A DNA stretch of 45,645 bases from Ectocarpus siliculosus. Lineage: Eukaryota > Sar > Phaeophyceae > Ectocarpales > Ectocarpaceae. Made by a program: the position numbers and the translations under genes. The first letter of the stretch is position 1. Each line of letters begins with the position of its first letter. The notes under the pieces are model-generated. The model worked only from the letters and a program-made list of their open reading frames with translations, had not been told where the DNA came from and made no database searches. This document shows, piece by piece, positions 1 through 9,968 of the stretch. Where the stretch lies: assembly GCA_000310025.1 (NCBI GenBank), contig FN649727.1, positions 6,544,459 through 6,590,103 of the forward strand, read 5' to 3'.

Positions 1-1259
1 GGGGGGGGCAGGGGAGGGGCGCGTTCCCAACGGATGATTGCGTTTCGTCACGCCGTTGCAGTTGTCGTCGTAGTAGTTTGTGCGGTCGAACGGATTGCGA
101 TTGTCACGCCGTGCTTGGTTGGTTGGCTGCGGTGTGGTGTGGTGCGTGCGGCGGGGGAGGGCCTCTAGGCTGCTGTGCGTTCATGAAGTAACACGGGTGG
201 GCGGGGGTGGGTGTGGAAGGCTGCACGCATTAAAAACACGACTGGTACACCGACGAAGATCCGCAGCGCGAGAGACAAGAGTTTCTGTGGGGGCAAAACA
301 AGACAAGCAGAATACCCGCGGAGGGGTGGGGGGTCATAAGGGAGCAAGCGGGGCGCACGGGCGGGAAAAAAGAAAATGATGAACGAAGGCACGCACGAGG
401 GGGTACAGCCACGCCTCGCGGGAGGGGGCTCGCTCTCGCACACACCGTAAATTGTACTTCATCGCGATTTCGGGATAAATTCAAAAAAATTCCACGCTCC
501 CGACCTCGTGCAATCATGCAACGCCAGCATTGCTCGGGGTGTTTGGCGGAAAGGGTTGCCTCTTTTACTCGCCAAAGGCTCGCCGCAAACAGCCTCGCGC
601 AGGCAAAACGGAGTTGCAGTTGCAGGAGGAGTCCAAGGCTTCTTGTGAACAGATCTCGTGTCTGGTGTCGACGAATAAACGAAAATGTTGTTTCGTCGTT
701 TTTTGCTCCCACACACACCCCGACCAAAAAACGTTCCGACCTAATGTACACCAGAGTCCACCACCTCTCTTGCGGGATCTTCCGAAGGAGTCCACGAGCT
801 GGCTCGAAATGTGGAGGCAATGAAAGCAATAACAAAGTCGTCGGACAAAACGTGGAAATAATGAAAGCGTATCCGCGGTGGTGTGTGCGTGCGAACTGGG
901 CACACCTTACCTCTTATTGGCCGCTTTTGCCGCAAAAAGAGAGAAAAAGGGCAAGACCGCGACCGGACCACCTTTTTTCTCACTCCTCTCCTCTCATCAT
1001 TTGCATCCCAAGGGGGGGTGGCACAGGCAGCAGCAGCAATGACAGAGGCCATGTGTTCGGCAGGAGCTACCACTTGGAAACGAAGCGACGACTGGTGGCA
1101 TCTGGGAGATGCGCCCTGCCTTCATGGTGCGTCGGTTATGGATTGTTCACAAGAAGAGACGAGGTGGGTGTGGAATGGTCTGTGGGTTTTGGTTATGTGC
1201 GGTGTGCCGCAGCTTGTACCCGCTATCATGTTGCTCGCGCCGTAGAGCTCCTCGCTCAC
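1..1259. other. Left-edge stretch without a firm gene
   Basis: Several overlapping open frames exist here but none shows recognisable protein composition. If the minus-strand exon at 1260-1334 is real, its downstream exons should lie here. A segment read on the minus strand around 790-870 gives a short strand-like stretch (FHVLSDDFVIAFI) that would suit a longin-type fold, but I could not place convincing splice sites for it. The sequence starts with a run of eight G. Confidence 0.3.
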
Positions 1260-1334
1260 CTGTTGCACTGTGTTTGCAAACTCTCGTGAGAACAGCACCA
1301 GACCACTCTTCATGACCAAGACGTTGCGGATCAT
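1260..1334 (-). CDS. Probable first coding exon of a longin-like protein (partial)
   Basis: Read on the minus strand, this 25-codon segment starts with ATG and ends in CAG followed by a good donor (GTGAGC). It begins MIRNVLVMKSGLVLFSREF. An N-terminal hydrophobic strand, a 'KSGL-LFS' turn and a second strand are typical of the start of longin/roadblock-like trafficking proteins, where the first two beta strands begin at the initiator methionine. The family assignment is inference from this short pattern only. The exon ends in phase 0 and the following exons were not identified. It points away from the plus-strand gene at 1771, so the two may share a promoter. It could also be a chance ORF; no other exon supports it. 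Confidence 0.33.
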
Positions 1335-1770
1335 GTCTAGCCCTCTCGCAGGGCGAGATAGCCCGATCAATTCAACCCTGTTGCTTGGGGGAGTCTCTGC
1401 GCACTCGGGCTGGGGGGGGGTCTCGCGCACGAGAAAACGAGGTATACATATTTTCATAAGTTCACATTCGCGAACCCCCTCGGACGCGCGTTGTGTGCGT
1501 CTTCCTGCTTCCAGCCGCAATGCAGCAGTCCAGCTGGCACAGCAGTCTTCGACTCTGTGAACAATGAGCGCTGTGATATATGCCACTTGAAAGTGTCGGT
1601 CGCTGGTTTCTGCATCGTGAGGCTGGAATTTGATTGCTCTCGGGCCGGACATCGTTGGATCTTCTTCCTCTCTGAGTATCATATGTATGATAGAGCGGCA
1701 CAGGATCTAGACTACTGCTGTACAACGCGTACATATCTTCCCACACACAGCGCTTCCGTCCACGTGCACG
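1335..1770. promoter_or_regulatory. Putative divergent intergenic region
   Basis: This 436-base stretch separates the start codon of the candidate minus-strand exon (1334) from the start codon of the plus-strand gene (1771). If both genes are real it must hold both promoters. I see no clear TATA box or other recognisable element; the call rests only on gene layout. Confidence 0.25.
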
Positions 1771-4700
1771 ATGGACCGCGCCGAGGTGTTGGAAGCGGTA
1801 CTTCGCTCCAAGCCAGTTGCTGATGCCACAGCTTCTGGTACCCACGCGGGCGCAACTGCTGTCGTCACTCCTGCCGTCTTCGAGTGGGGTACCATTCGCC
1901 ACCTGCTGAGAGAAGCTCAGAGCCCGCGGATCGGTCGAGAGTTGATGAGGTTGGTCCGGCAGAAGGAGGACAGCGCCCATCGGTCGAACCAACAAGACGA
2001 GGGGGCTATGGGGCGTGATCGCCCATGCAGATTGCTGCACGACGAGCAGGCTCTTCTACGGGAACCGTACAACGACAACACCAACACCAGCACCAGCACC
2101 AGCACCAGCAACAAAAACGACGACGACGATCGCACCGACGGCCACAACACCGACAGCGGTGAAATCGAGCTTTTCGTTGATGTCCTGCGCGCGTTCCTAC
2201 TACGAATAAGAGTGGCAGGGCAGCTGCGGCAGGAGTCCATGGTGGAGAAACAGCTCGTGGAATTGAAGACTCTGTGCAGGGGGGTCTGCGCCGACTTTGG
2301 AACCACAGCAGCAGTATTTCACGGCCTTTGGAATATTGTGGAGCAATGGAGAAACGTCGCCGACACCGACCAAACAAGTGGTGCGTTCTAATGGGCCCAA
2401 TGTTGTCGCACAGCTCCTTTCGAGACTGCCTTAGCTTCGTTCCAGACCGACTAGGTGGTGCACTGCTGTTGCTAGATTATTTCACATAACAAGCAGTTGG
2501 CTGCAACCAATGCGTCCCTGCGGCGCAGCTTCGTCGCAGTCAGAGTAGGAGAAAACACGACGTGCATCGGTCTTCCCTCTCGCACAACCAAACAAGTCTC
2601 CCCCGTGCTTCCTCTCACCTCCCTGCTCCCTGCCTGGCAGTGGAGAGCAATAGTCAAGCTGCCCCACTCGCACAGGACGCGCGGATCGTTTCGCGGGCGA
2701 AAGAGATCCTGCGGAAAGCGGCGGCTGTTGACAAAACTAGCAAAAAAGACGGCGCCGAGGCCGGCGATCACGGTAGTGGAGAAATCCCGTCTCGGCGAAG
2801 CCATGGGCCGTCACCGCGTGCCTTGAGCCCCAGCCAGGATCGGTCATCGCTTCCGACATCTTCTTCTGACGGTTCCGACAAGCCCGGTTCTCCCGCACGG
2901 GATCCAACTAGAGAGCGGAAGGGCTTCGTCGACAATCCGGCGGATGTGCTACCCCTACTTGCCCTCGCCGAGGCCGTGGGCGTTGCGCCCGCCGTTGAGG
3001 CCAGCCTTGGCTACATTGCTACCAACGAGCACGCTGTGGCCGGTGCCGCGGCAATCTATCTCGGCAGCCCGACAGCGACCTTACCATCAGCACCACCAGT
3101 AGACTGGACTGTTGCCGTCCAACGCCTGGCATCGTGGCAGAGGAAGATAGTAAGGACACATGAAGCGCCGAGTCTAGAGCCGAAACTGATGGTATCGTCG
3201 TCGGGAGAGCCAACGAAAAGAAAGACATCACTTCCGTTGTCGCCAGTATCGACAGCGTCGTCGACGTCTTCATCGTCCCTGCAGGACTCCCGACGCTTCG
3301 AGCATTCCCCTCGGCCTCGTCATGTTCAGGACGGCCAAAGCGTGACTTTTGGAGCAGCGCTCGTCGAACAGTCTACCCAGGGGACTGACGACGACGTGGA
3401 AGTAGAAACTATGAGGACTGTTGATGCAACCGCCGTCTCACACCGAGGATCTCATGCCGCCTGTCGGGGCTTCTCATACGGGCTTGAGCGGAAGGGGGGG
3501 CTCGAAAACGCTGAATCATGCGAGTCACGACGCGTGGTCGTGGGCGGTTGCAGTAGGATAGCCGACAATGACGATGTCATGGTGGCACCCCCGAGTGTGA
3601 CGGCACGGCCGGTAGTTGAGGCCAATCGTCGATCTCCGACACGTTGGAGCGAACAAATACGTCGTCACGAGTTGTTGCGTCCGCTCGAAAACAACCCCCC
3701 CCGCGTGCGCTGTGTATCGTGGCACACGCCCCTTGCAACATCGCCGCCTCCGCCGCCGCCACCGCCGCCGCCACCGCCGCCGCCGCCGCCATGGCTAGAA
3801 GCACGTATGGAGGGAAGTTTCGATTGCGTTGTCGAGGGGGGAACAAACGGACAAGTCAGCGGGCCCTCAAATGTTGGGGCTGGCATCTTCGGGGAAGGCT
3901 GCCATCGCCAAGAAACCGGAGAGGGACTGGCGGAGCTTCCCTCTCGTGAGGGTTGCTCGGTGAGAAGGGGGAAAGAAGATGAGGTTCGGCATTTCGGAAG
4001 AGAACCATGTGATGGCGAGGGTGACACGCAGACCACGCGGGAATTTGCGAGCGTCGACACTACGCGTTTCACGACCCGTGACTTGGAAGAGCAAGGCATG
4101 TTTGGAGATGCTAATGAGGAAGAGGTCAGGAGCAGTGACAGCGGCGGCGATGGTGACGTCCAACGGCGATGGTGCGACGGCTGCTGCCATCCCAGCGACG
4201 ACGATGGGTGTCCAAACGACGGCACTTTCTCGTGGCGGTTGGGGAAACCTGAGGCGACAGAACGCACGGTACAACCTGCCCGGGCGATGAGAAGGACTGG
4301 CCAGACGTCCATTCCAGGCACGCATTCTGGAAATCACAGCCCCTACCAACCGCCACGGCCGTTCGGTGCCAGGTTTGAAGAGGTAACTTGGCGCCGACGC
4401 AACTCAAACTGGTGTAGTCGTGATGATGATGGCCATGATGTTGATATCGCCGAGGATGAAGGCCAAGTCCAACCGGCGCCGAAGAGCAGAAGCAACACCC
4501 GCTTAAGCGGGATAGTCTCGTCACCCATGCTCAACAGGGAGGACAGCGGTATCGACGACGATGACGCCAACGAGGAAGAGAGCTCCTGTGCCCTGGCGAG
4601 GAAACGCGCGCTCCTCCGCGTGAGGCTCGCTCGGCAGCGGCAAAGCCTGGCAACGGCTGCTGTGGACGCCAACGAGCGAGGGCTCCGGGCGGAGCGGCGC

Positions 4701-4916
4701 CGGAGAAGGGAAGAGAAGCTCGCTGCCCTCCTCATGAAAGCTCGACGAGATGAGGACTTTTGTGGTAGCGGTGCTGGCTCTGAAGACGGTTCAATTTGCG
4801 GTGGCAGGCGAAGTGCGTCGGGATATTACCCGGGCCGATACCGAAGACCAAAAGACAACAAGCGAGATGGTGAGAGAGAGGGTAGAAGGCCATCGGGAGC
4901 ACAGTCCATGTTGTAG
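1771..4916 (+). CDS. Hypothetical 961-residue low-complexity protein, two exons
   Basis: I do not recognise this protein. Exon 1 (1771-2380) starts with ATG and ends at a GTGCGT donor. Exon 2 (2641-4916) follows a long pyrimidine tract ending CCTGGCAG. The junction keeps frame (phase 1) and together they give 961 residues. The first ~200 residues and the ~100 after the junction are compositionally normal and look helical (for example the segments around 1880-1960, 2180-2350 and 2940-3140). The middle is Ser/Thr/Arg-rich and disordered, with a run of about 16 prolines near residues 572-587 (nt 3744-3791). An acidic Asp/Glu patch precedes a basic C-terminal helix at about residues 855-908, which is probably a coiled coil. 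A repeat of ACCAGC in exon 1 encodes alternating Thr/Ser. A role as a scaffold or regulator is possible but not shown. Confidence 0.62.
2381..2640 (+). other. Inferred intron of the 961-residue protein gene
   Basis: The 260-base intron runs from a GTGCGT donor to a strong acceptor with an almost unbroken pyrimidine tract over about 60 bases. Removing it joins the two long open frames in phase 1. A second donor three bases upstream (GTGGTG) would change the product by one codon only. Confidence 0.65.
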
Positions 4917-5719
4917 ACTCGAAGCATGTAGGCTATGGTACCATGTGGATGGAGATTGGTGCGGGCTACCTTTTGGTTTGCTTGATCTGAATTTGAACTT
5001 GATCTGAATTTCTGAAAGATGTGACTTTTATTGCACTGTATCAGGGAAGTTTAACGAGTCCACTTTACACGGGTTTACCTCCGCTGTCCGCCATATTCGG
5101 GCACTCTTCTCTTGGTAGAAAATAGGCAAGGTCGCTCTATTCTCACAGGTCTTATTCGAAGGGACTCACCACGCATGGGTCGAGCACGTGTCATTTCAAC
5201 AGCATGCGCTATCAGACGAAACAAACCCAAGTACAGTTTGAGCCCCTTCCAACTCTCACGTCGCTTGTGGGTCTGTCCTCTACCCCCGCCGCTGTGACTC
5301 GCACTCTCCGTGGATGTTGTCGATGATTTCCCTGTACCACGACCTCACTATGTCACGACAAAGAGTTTCCCCAGAGGCGCTGCGGGAGTAGGCGCTTGGG
5401 TAGTGTGGGAGGCATGCGGCGCAGTGATAGCGCTGAGAAGCGCTGCATGGAGGCACTAGTGGGTCATCGACAAGAAGCACCAGCAGGACAAGAAGATGAT
5501 GACGAGGATCGGGTACCACGGCAGCCTCTAAAGGTTACCCCCGTGGCGGCAGCCTGTGGCAGCCGCTCGGGATATTGGAGGGTAGGCGACAGGAAAGAGG
5601 AGGAGGCCAGGGAGGATGAAGGGGGCCGAAGCTTTGGCGGCGGCGGCCGTGGCGGCGGTGAGATTGCTCCAGTCGATCGGTATTGTTCCTGCGCCCATAC
5701 TTCTCCGACTTCTTGCTCG
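4917..5719. other. Intergenic or untranslated stretch, nothing firm
   Basis: No convincing gene was seen. The frame of the downstream C2-like protein stays open back to about 5396, but the extra residues are acidic and Gly-rich and do not extend the domain, so they may be leader sequence, part of an upstream exon, or chance. Confidence 0.3.
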
Positions 5720-6544
5720 ATGGTCGTGAGAGTACATGTTCTCTACAGCAATCGAATCAGATGCTTCGGTGGTGAAAAGGGTGACATCGGGGTGTACCTG
5801 GTGCTCGAAGCGGGTCGACTTCGGCATCGAACGGCGACTCAACCTCGCCAAGAAACTGACAGAGCCAGTCATGATCGCGACGCAGTCAGGATGAACGAGG
5901 GAAATTCGGACGGGGAGGGAGCGAAGAAGAGAGGCCGGAGTGGCGGTGGATTGAAGGACGACTGTGCAACAACGAGAACCGATGCCTGGTTCTTCCGAGA
6001 GACCATAGCGCTGCGCCTCGCAGAGGAAAACGGCATTGGGGGGCAAAAAGTACGGCATGTGCCATTGCCGGAAGACGACGATGGCGAGAACACCGCGAGT
6101 GGCAACTTCGGCGACAACATCTTGCGCGTTCGTGTTTACGTAGCAGGAAATCTTCGACAGTCGCGAGATGTTTTTTCCACTCCTCGTTGCCTTGGTTCCC
6201 GACAACACCATGCGCCTACGCACGAAGGAACCGACACAACAACACCGGCCGCGTCGGCGTTGGCAGCAGCAGCAGCAGACACGCCAGATGAGTTGGTTGG
6301 ATTTGCCGCGATACCTTTGCCACGTCTTGCAGCGGCCGGCAGTGGCGCTGGAAACATTCGGGGGCGGTCGGAGAAGGAGCACTGCACCTTTTCACGTTCG
6401 ACAACTATTTCTGTCGCCAACACGAACGGAGTGCAGGTTGGGTGGATTGAGTTGGGCATGTGTTGCGCAAGTGCCATTCGGGGTCGTGCAATAGAAAATC
6501 TGTCCACACTGGTCGCACAACGGGCATGCACATGCGCTTGTTAG
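5720..6544 (+). CDS. Single C2-domain-like protein with long loop insertions
   Basis: From the chosen ATG (5720) the frame gives 274 residues. The order of strands matches a C2 domain. There is a first strand MVVRVHVLYSNRI, then 'GDIGVYLVLEAG' where C2 domains have the DPY-V-V strand, a basic 'RHRTAT' equivalent of the K-T-K-T turn, 'RETIALRL' for the W-N-E-F-F strand, 'LRVRVYVAG' for L-V-V-D, 'DELVGFAAIPL' for D-F-I-G-I-L, and a closing 'GWIELGM'. C2 domains bind membranes or proteins, often with calcium. Here most of the usual acidic calcium ligands are missing and two loops are expanded by about 40-50 residues, so calcium binding is doubtful. The start is chosen because the first strand begins at this Met. 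The last ~25 residues look non-conserved and the true 3' end may be spliced. An opposite-strand open frame overlaps it but lacks family features. Confidence 0.55.
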   Translation: MVVRVHVLYSNRIRCFGGEKGDIGVYLVLEAGRLRHRTATQPRQETDRASHDRDAVRMNEGNSDGEGAKKRGRSGGGLKDDCATTRTDAWFFRETIALRLAEENGIGGQKVRHVPLPEDDDGENTASGNFGDNILRVRVYVAGNLRQSRDVFSTPRCLGSRQHHAPTHEGTDTTTPAASALAAAAADTPDELVGFAAIPLPRLAAAGSGAGNIRGRSEKEHCTFSRSTTISVANTNGVQVGWIELGMCCASAIRGRAIENLSTLVAQRACTCAC

Positions 6545-7137
6545 GGTGTGTCCACGACGACAGCCTTGCGGGACATAGAATACACCGAGCGCCAAAGAAA
6601 CAAGAAAGGGGCACGTAGGGTGAAAGCCGACAACGCTCTTGCTCTCGTGTCTATTTCGCACACGGGGAATCAGGTAGTGTCTAGGCATTCGATCATACCA
6701 CATACTCTGAGTAGATAGCTGCCTGTTGCGCACGAGATGTATACAGCGGTCGTGTGCATGCGACAGTGTACCAGCCCCAACCCCTCGAAAGTTAGTTACC
6801 TGGAAATGTAAGATTTTTCATGGGATGTTTAGATTGTAAATATACTGGAGGGCAGCATGCGAAAGTACCTGGACGTGTTCTCGACAAGACGGTTGGCAGG
6901 TCTGTTGGTTTTTAGACTAAATGTGAGTTTTTCGGGAACTGTCACCACCCGTCGGGGTACTAGAGACAACGTCGCATTTCGTGTACACTGCACCGATATA
7001 CGGTAGGCGGGGGAACGCGAACATTTCGTCAGCGAGACTGGAAATCGGTTTGCGAAACATGCTCGACGAGTGCTGTAGGCACTACCTTGCCGACCGGTGT
7101 TTCTCAACCCGTTGAAGCATCGTGGTCAACAACGACT
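6545..7137. other. Stretch without a gene
   Basis: I see no protein-coding or RNA gene. It follows the C2-like gene and may contain its 3' untranslated region. Confidence 0.3.
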
Positions 7138-7470
7138 GTCAAGAAGCACGATGACCACTAGACCACTAGTCAGCGCTGACTAACAGTGGTCTAGTGGTCA
7201 TCGTCCTTCTTAACAAAGGTTAAGGCCCGAGTCCGTCAAGCTCTCTTTGAAGCCACTAACAACACGTCCTCAGGGTTGCCATCCCTGTGATCAGCGCTGC
7301 CTTGATCACTTGGTACGCAAGAAATTCATCGGCATACATATTTTGCGAAGTCAAAGACTTTTCGAAAATAGAAACCTCGAAAGCATAATATGCTCAAGGG
7401 GAGATTCGAACCCCGGACATTAGCTTTCTGACCACTAGACCACTGGTCAGCGCTGACTAGTGGTCTAGTG
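7138..7470. repeat. Fold-back element with tRNA-like boxes (SINE-like)
   Basis: Two related hairpins lie at each end. The first has 30-base arms (7138-7167 and 7185-7214, two mismatches) around a loop that is itself mostly a 14-base palindrome (AGTCAGCGCTGACT). The second has perfect 12-base arms (7433-7444 and 7459-7470) around almost the same loop. The arms contain TGGTCTAGTGG, which resembles an RNA polymerase III A box from a tRNA D-arm. Just inside the right hairpin, on the minus strand at about 7400-7416, is GGGGTTCGAATC, a B box (T-arm) match. The spacing is too short for an intact tRNA. The best reading is a tRNA-derived short interspersed element or fold-back derivative. Whether it is mobile is not known. 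Confidence 0.55.
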
Positions 7471-9145
7471 TTTCAACAGCACCCTCAGATCTTCCAGCAG
7501 TTGGCAGCCGGGCGGGAGCCAAGTGTTTGTTGAAAGTGACAATCGCCATTCCGCCTTCGCTTCCGGGGTACGACGTGAAAACCGGCACCTCAACACGTTT
7601 CTACGGCACAAAATCACAATCAAACGCACATGATTCTTTCTCGAGTATTCCTATCTACATTGTACGCATCCCGTGTCGCGCATGATGGTGTCAAGTCCAC
7701 CAAGGGACGGGACAGCCTTCACCAAGGCTGGCAAAGCTGGCAAACGAGTTTCTCCGTTTGTGTGGCTCGCGTAAGCCTCCCCACCCCCCCATCCCCGCGT
7801 CGCTCCGCCTTCGAGATTGGTTATTGCAGTCCTCCCTTGAACGTACCAAAATTCAGAAGCACATCTCCTTCATTCTGTAGAGGTGAGGTTTCGTCATACT
7901 TCGAAGTATACCGCAAGTAGGCGTGTTTAGCTCGTGCATTTTAGTACAAGACTGCTCAGAAACAAAACGGGCTGGGGTGTGGTACGAAGCACCTTGGAAT
8001 GTCAAGAAAACGAGGAGAGTACAGTATGTTTAATCATGCACAGCAGAGGTCCAACGGGAACAATCTCGTCAGTCGCTTTTGGCTTCGAGGCCGAGCGTGC
8101 ATCCACTCGTCCATCGTCTCGTGTCTTTGCCTCTCAAACACCATGGTAGTCAACACATGCCTCGCCGCCCCTCGACACAACAAGAACAAGAACAACATTA
8201 CACGCACACACGCACACACGCACAGCCGTGACCTGTATGTACCCGTAGACACTGATGTATCGACATTGGCGAGCCAAAAGCGCGGTCGATACCCCCAATA
8301 GAACAGTACTCTAGTGCAGAACCATAGCATAACTTCTACACTCCCAATCCACGCAAGTTATATACCCCCCCGCCCCCTCCTCACCGCAAACGTGCGAAGT
8401 GAAACAAATCGCAGCGGTTGTATACAGCACCGTGCATATCGGCCGCACGAACGGAACACCCGTGCCATACGGCATCAACTACGCACACGCGGAAAGGGGC
8501 ACAAGCCTTCTTGTGTACTTACACGGCGCCCAGAAACCATTGAAACCCAAGTGTGGAATGAGAGAATACTCGTCCTCTTCGGAAGATAGGGCAACGGGAC
8601 CTGTTTAAAGGCCACCTCCACAATGGGACCTGGTTTAAAGGTCACCTCCACACAAGCAGAAGAAACCTCCCGCCCGAGATCGATCTGTCCTCCGCAGGGA
8701 AGCCGACATTTCACTATTATCCCACTCCGGCCACAGACGCATTGGCGTGACTCCGGTGTTCCCCTCTCGCTGCGGCGCCGTCCTGCCGTTGCCTCATCTA
8801 TCTATTTCATTTGTGTTCATCGGCCTTGCTGTTAGCCACAGCCGAGCCACAAAGACAAGTGGCCCACCCTCACGGCGTGGCCGAAGACTTCTCCCCACAC
8901 CCGCTGCCCTTGCGTCGCCTTGCATGCGGTGTCTCACCCTGTCTAAACCTCGCGAAAAACGAAGGCAACGCCCGCCGTGACATCATACCTTACCCCCACC
9001 AACATGGGAACTCAAGTTGTCCTTGCGATCTTTGTGCCAATGACCCCGTTGTTTCGTGACAGCTTTGGGTCTCTCTCTTCCCCCTTGCCACTGCCGATGT
9101 TGATCTCGCCCCTACTCGTATGAACCCACCAACTGCTATCCTCCC
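7471..9145. other. Gene-poor stretch downstream of the cullin gene
   Basis: No supported gene was seen in these 1.7 kb. The right part presumably includes the 3' untranslated region of the minus-strand cullin gene. It contains a short tandem duplication at 8596-8653 and a CA-rich patch near 8200-8225. Confidence 0.35.
8596..8653. repeat. Two-copy tandem repeat, 29-base period
   Basis: Two adjacent copies of a 29-30 base unit beginning GGGACCTG and ending CACCTCCACA differ by a few changes. Each contains TTTAAAGG. Function is unknown; it is close to the expected 3' end of the cullin transcript. Confidence 0.7.
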
Positions 9146-9968
9146 CTAGGCGACATACTTGTAGCCCTCCTTGCCAGGCTCCCTGCCCTCGAGTCGGTGC
9201 AGGTAGTCCTTGTTGATAAGGTCCTCGATGTTGCGCTTCACGAAAGGCGGGTCCACGTCGAACAGATGCCTCAGTTGTTCCCGGACCTATAAAGCGACAA
9301 GCGACAAATAGGTGGGGGGCGGGGGCCGGCATTCAGAGCTTGATTTGTCTACATATTTCGAGTGTTCATGTGAGTTGAGATGAAGAAGGGGGATACGCGT
9401 CGAACACGAGTTGAACGCTCTGTACACCCACAACAAGAACGACAACGACGACCGCGGGCCGAAGGGAACGAGGGTAGAGGATCCACGCAAAGGAAAGGAC
9501 GCCCGCAGGTGGGGGCACCAGGATATGGAACAAACCAGGGGCAGTGATCCCCACAGCGGTGTCGATGGACCGAGAAACAACAGAAAGGGAAGAAACGGCC
9601 ATATCGTAGTGATTCCCGCAGGGCAAGACAAAATGCCCAGTATATTCGGTAGGGTAGGTGGCACAAAAAACTGGGGAAAACAAGGAAAAAGTGATCCCAT
9701 AGCACTTTCGACGAAGCGCACAACAAAGCTCCCCTACCGTATCGCAAGCGATCCCCGGCGCATCAGACAAAATGACCAGCACGCAGCCGGGTAGTAGGTC
9801 CCTCGCAACAGTTCTGATATCGAAGTAAGGAAATACGACGAGGAGGTGCCTTATTCTCGTACAATTGGCTCTACTCGACCTCACCTGTACCACGAGATCG
9901 CGGTGGCTGGCCTCCTTGCGGATCTTCATGACTCGGGAGATGGCCGCCTGGACAGACATCTTGCGGTC
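9146..9968 (-). other. Neddylation site and winged-helix B end of the cullin
   Basis: Exons 17 (9885-9968) and 18 (9146-9286) encode the C-terminal winged-helix B part. The pattern ISRVMKIRK matches the IVRIMKMRK site of known cullins, and the modified lysine is codon 9926-9924 (Lys751 of the 810-residue model). NEDD8 attachment at this lysine activates cullin-RING ligases. The protein ends KYVA, close to the YSYLA or FRYLA ends of other CUL1 proteins, and the stop is at 9148-9146. Confidence 0.88.

Noticed and set aside
516-1289. 257-codon plus-strand open frame
   Set aside because: The translation is Arg/Ser/Cys-rich with no domain pattern and overlaps the better-supported minus-strand exon.
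5528-6382. 284-codon minus-strand open frame opposite the C2-like gene
   Set aside because: It has no recognisable strand or helix pattern, whereas the plus strand shows an ordered C2-like series.
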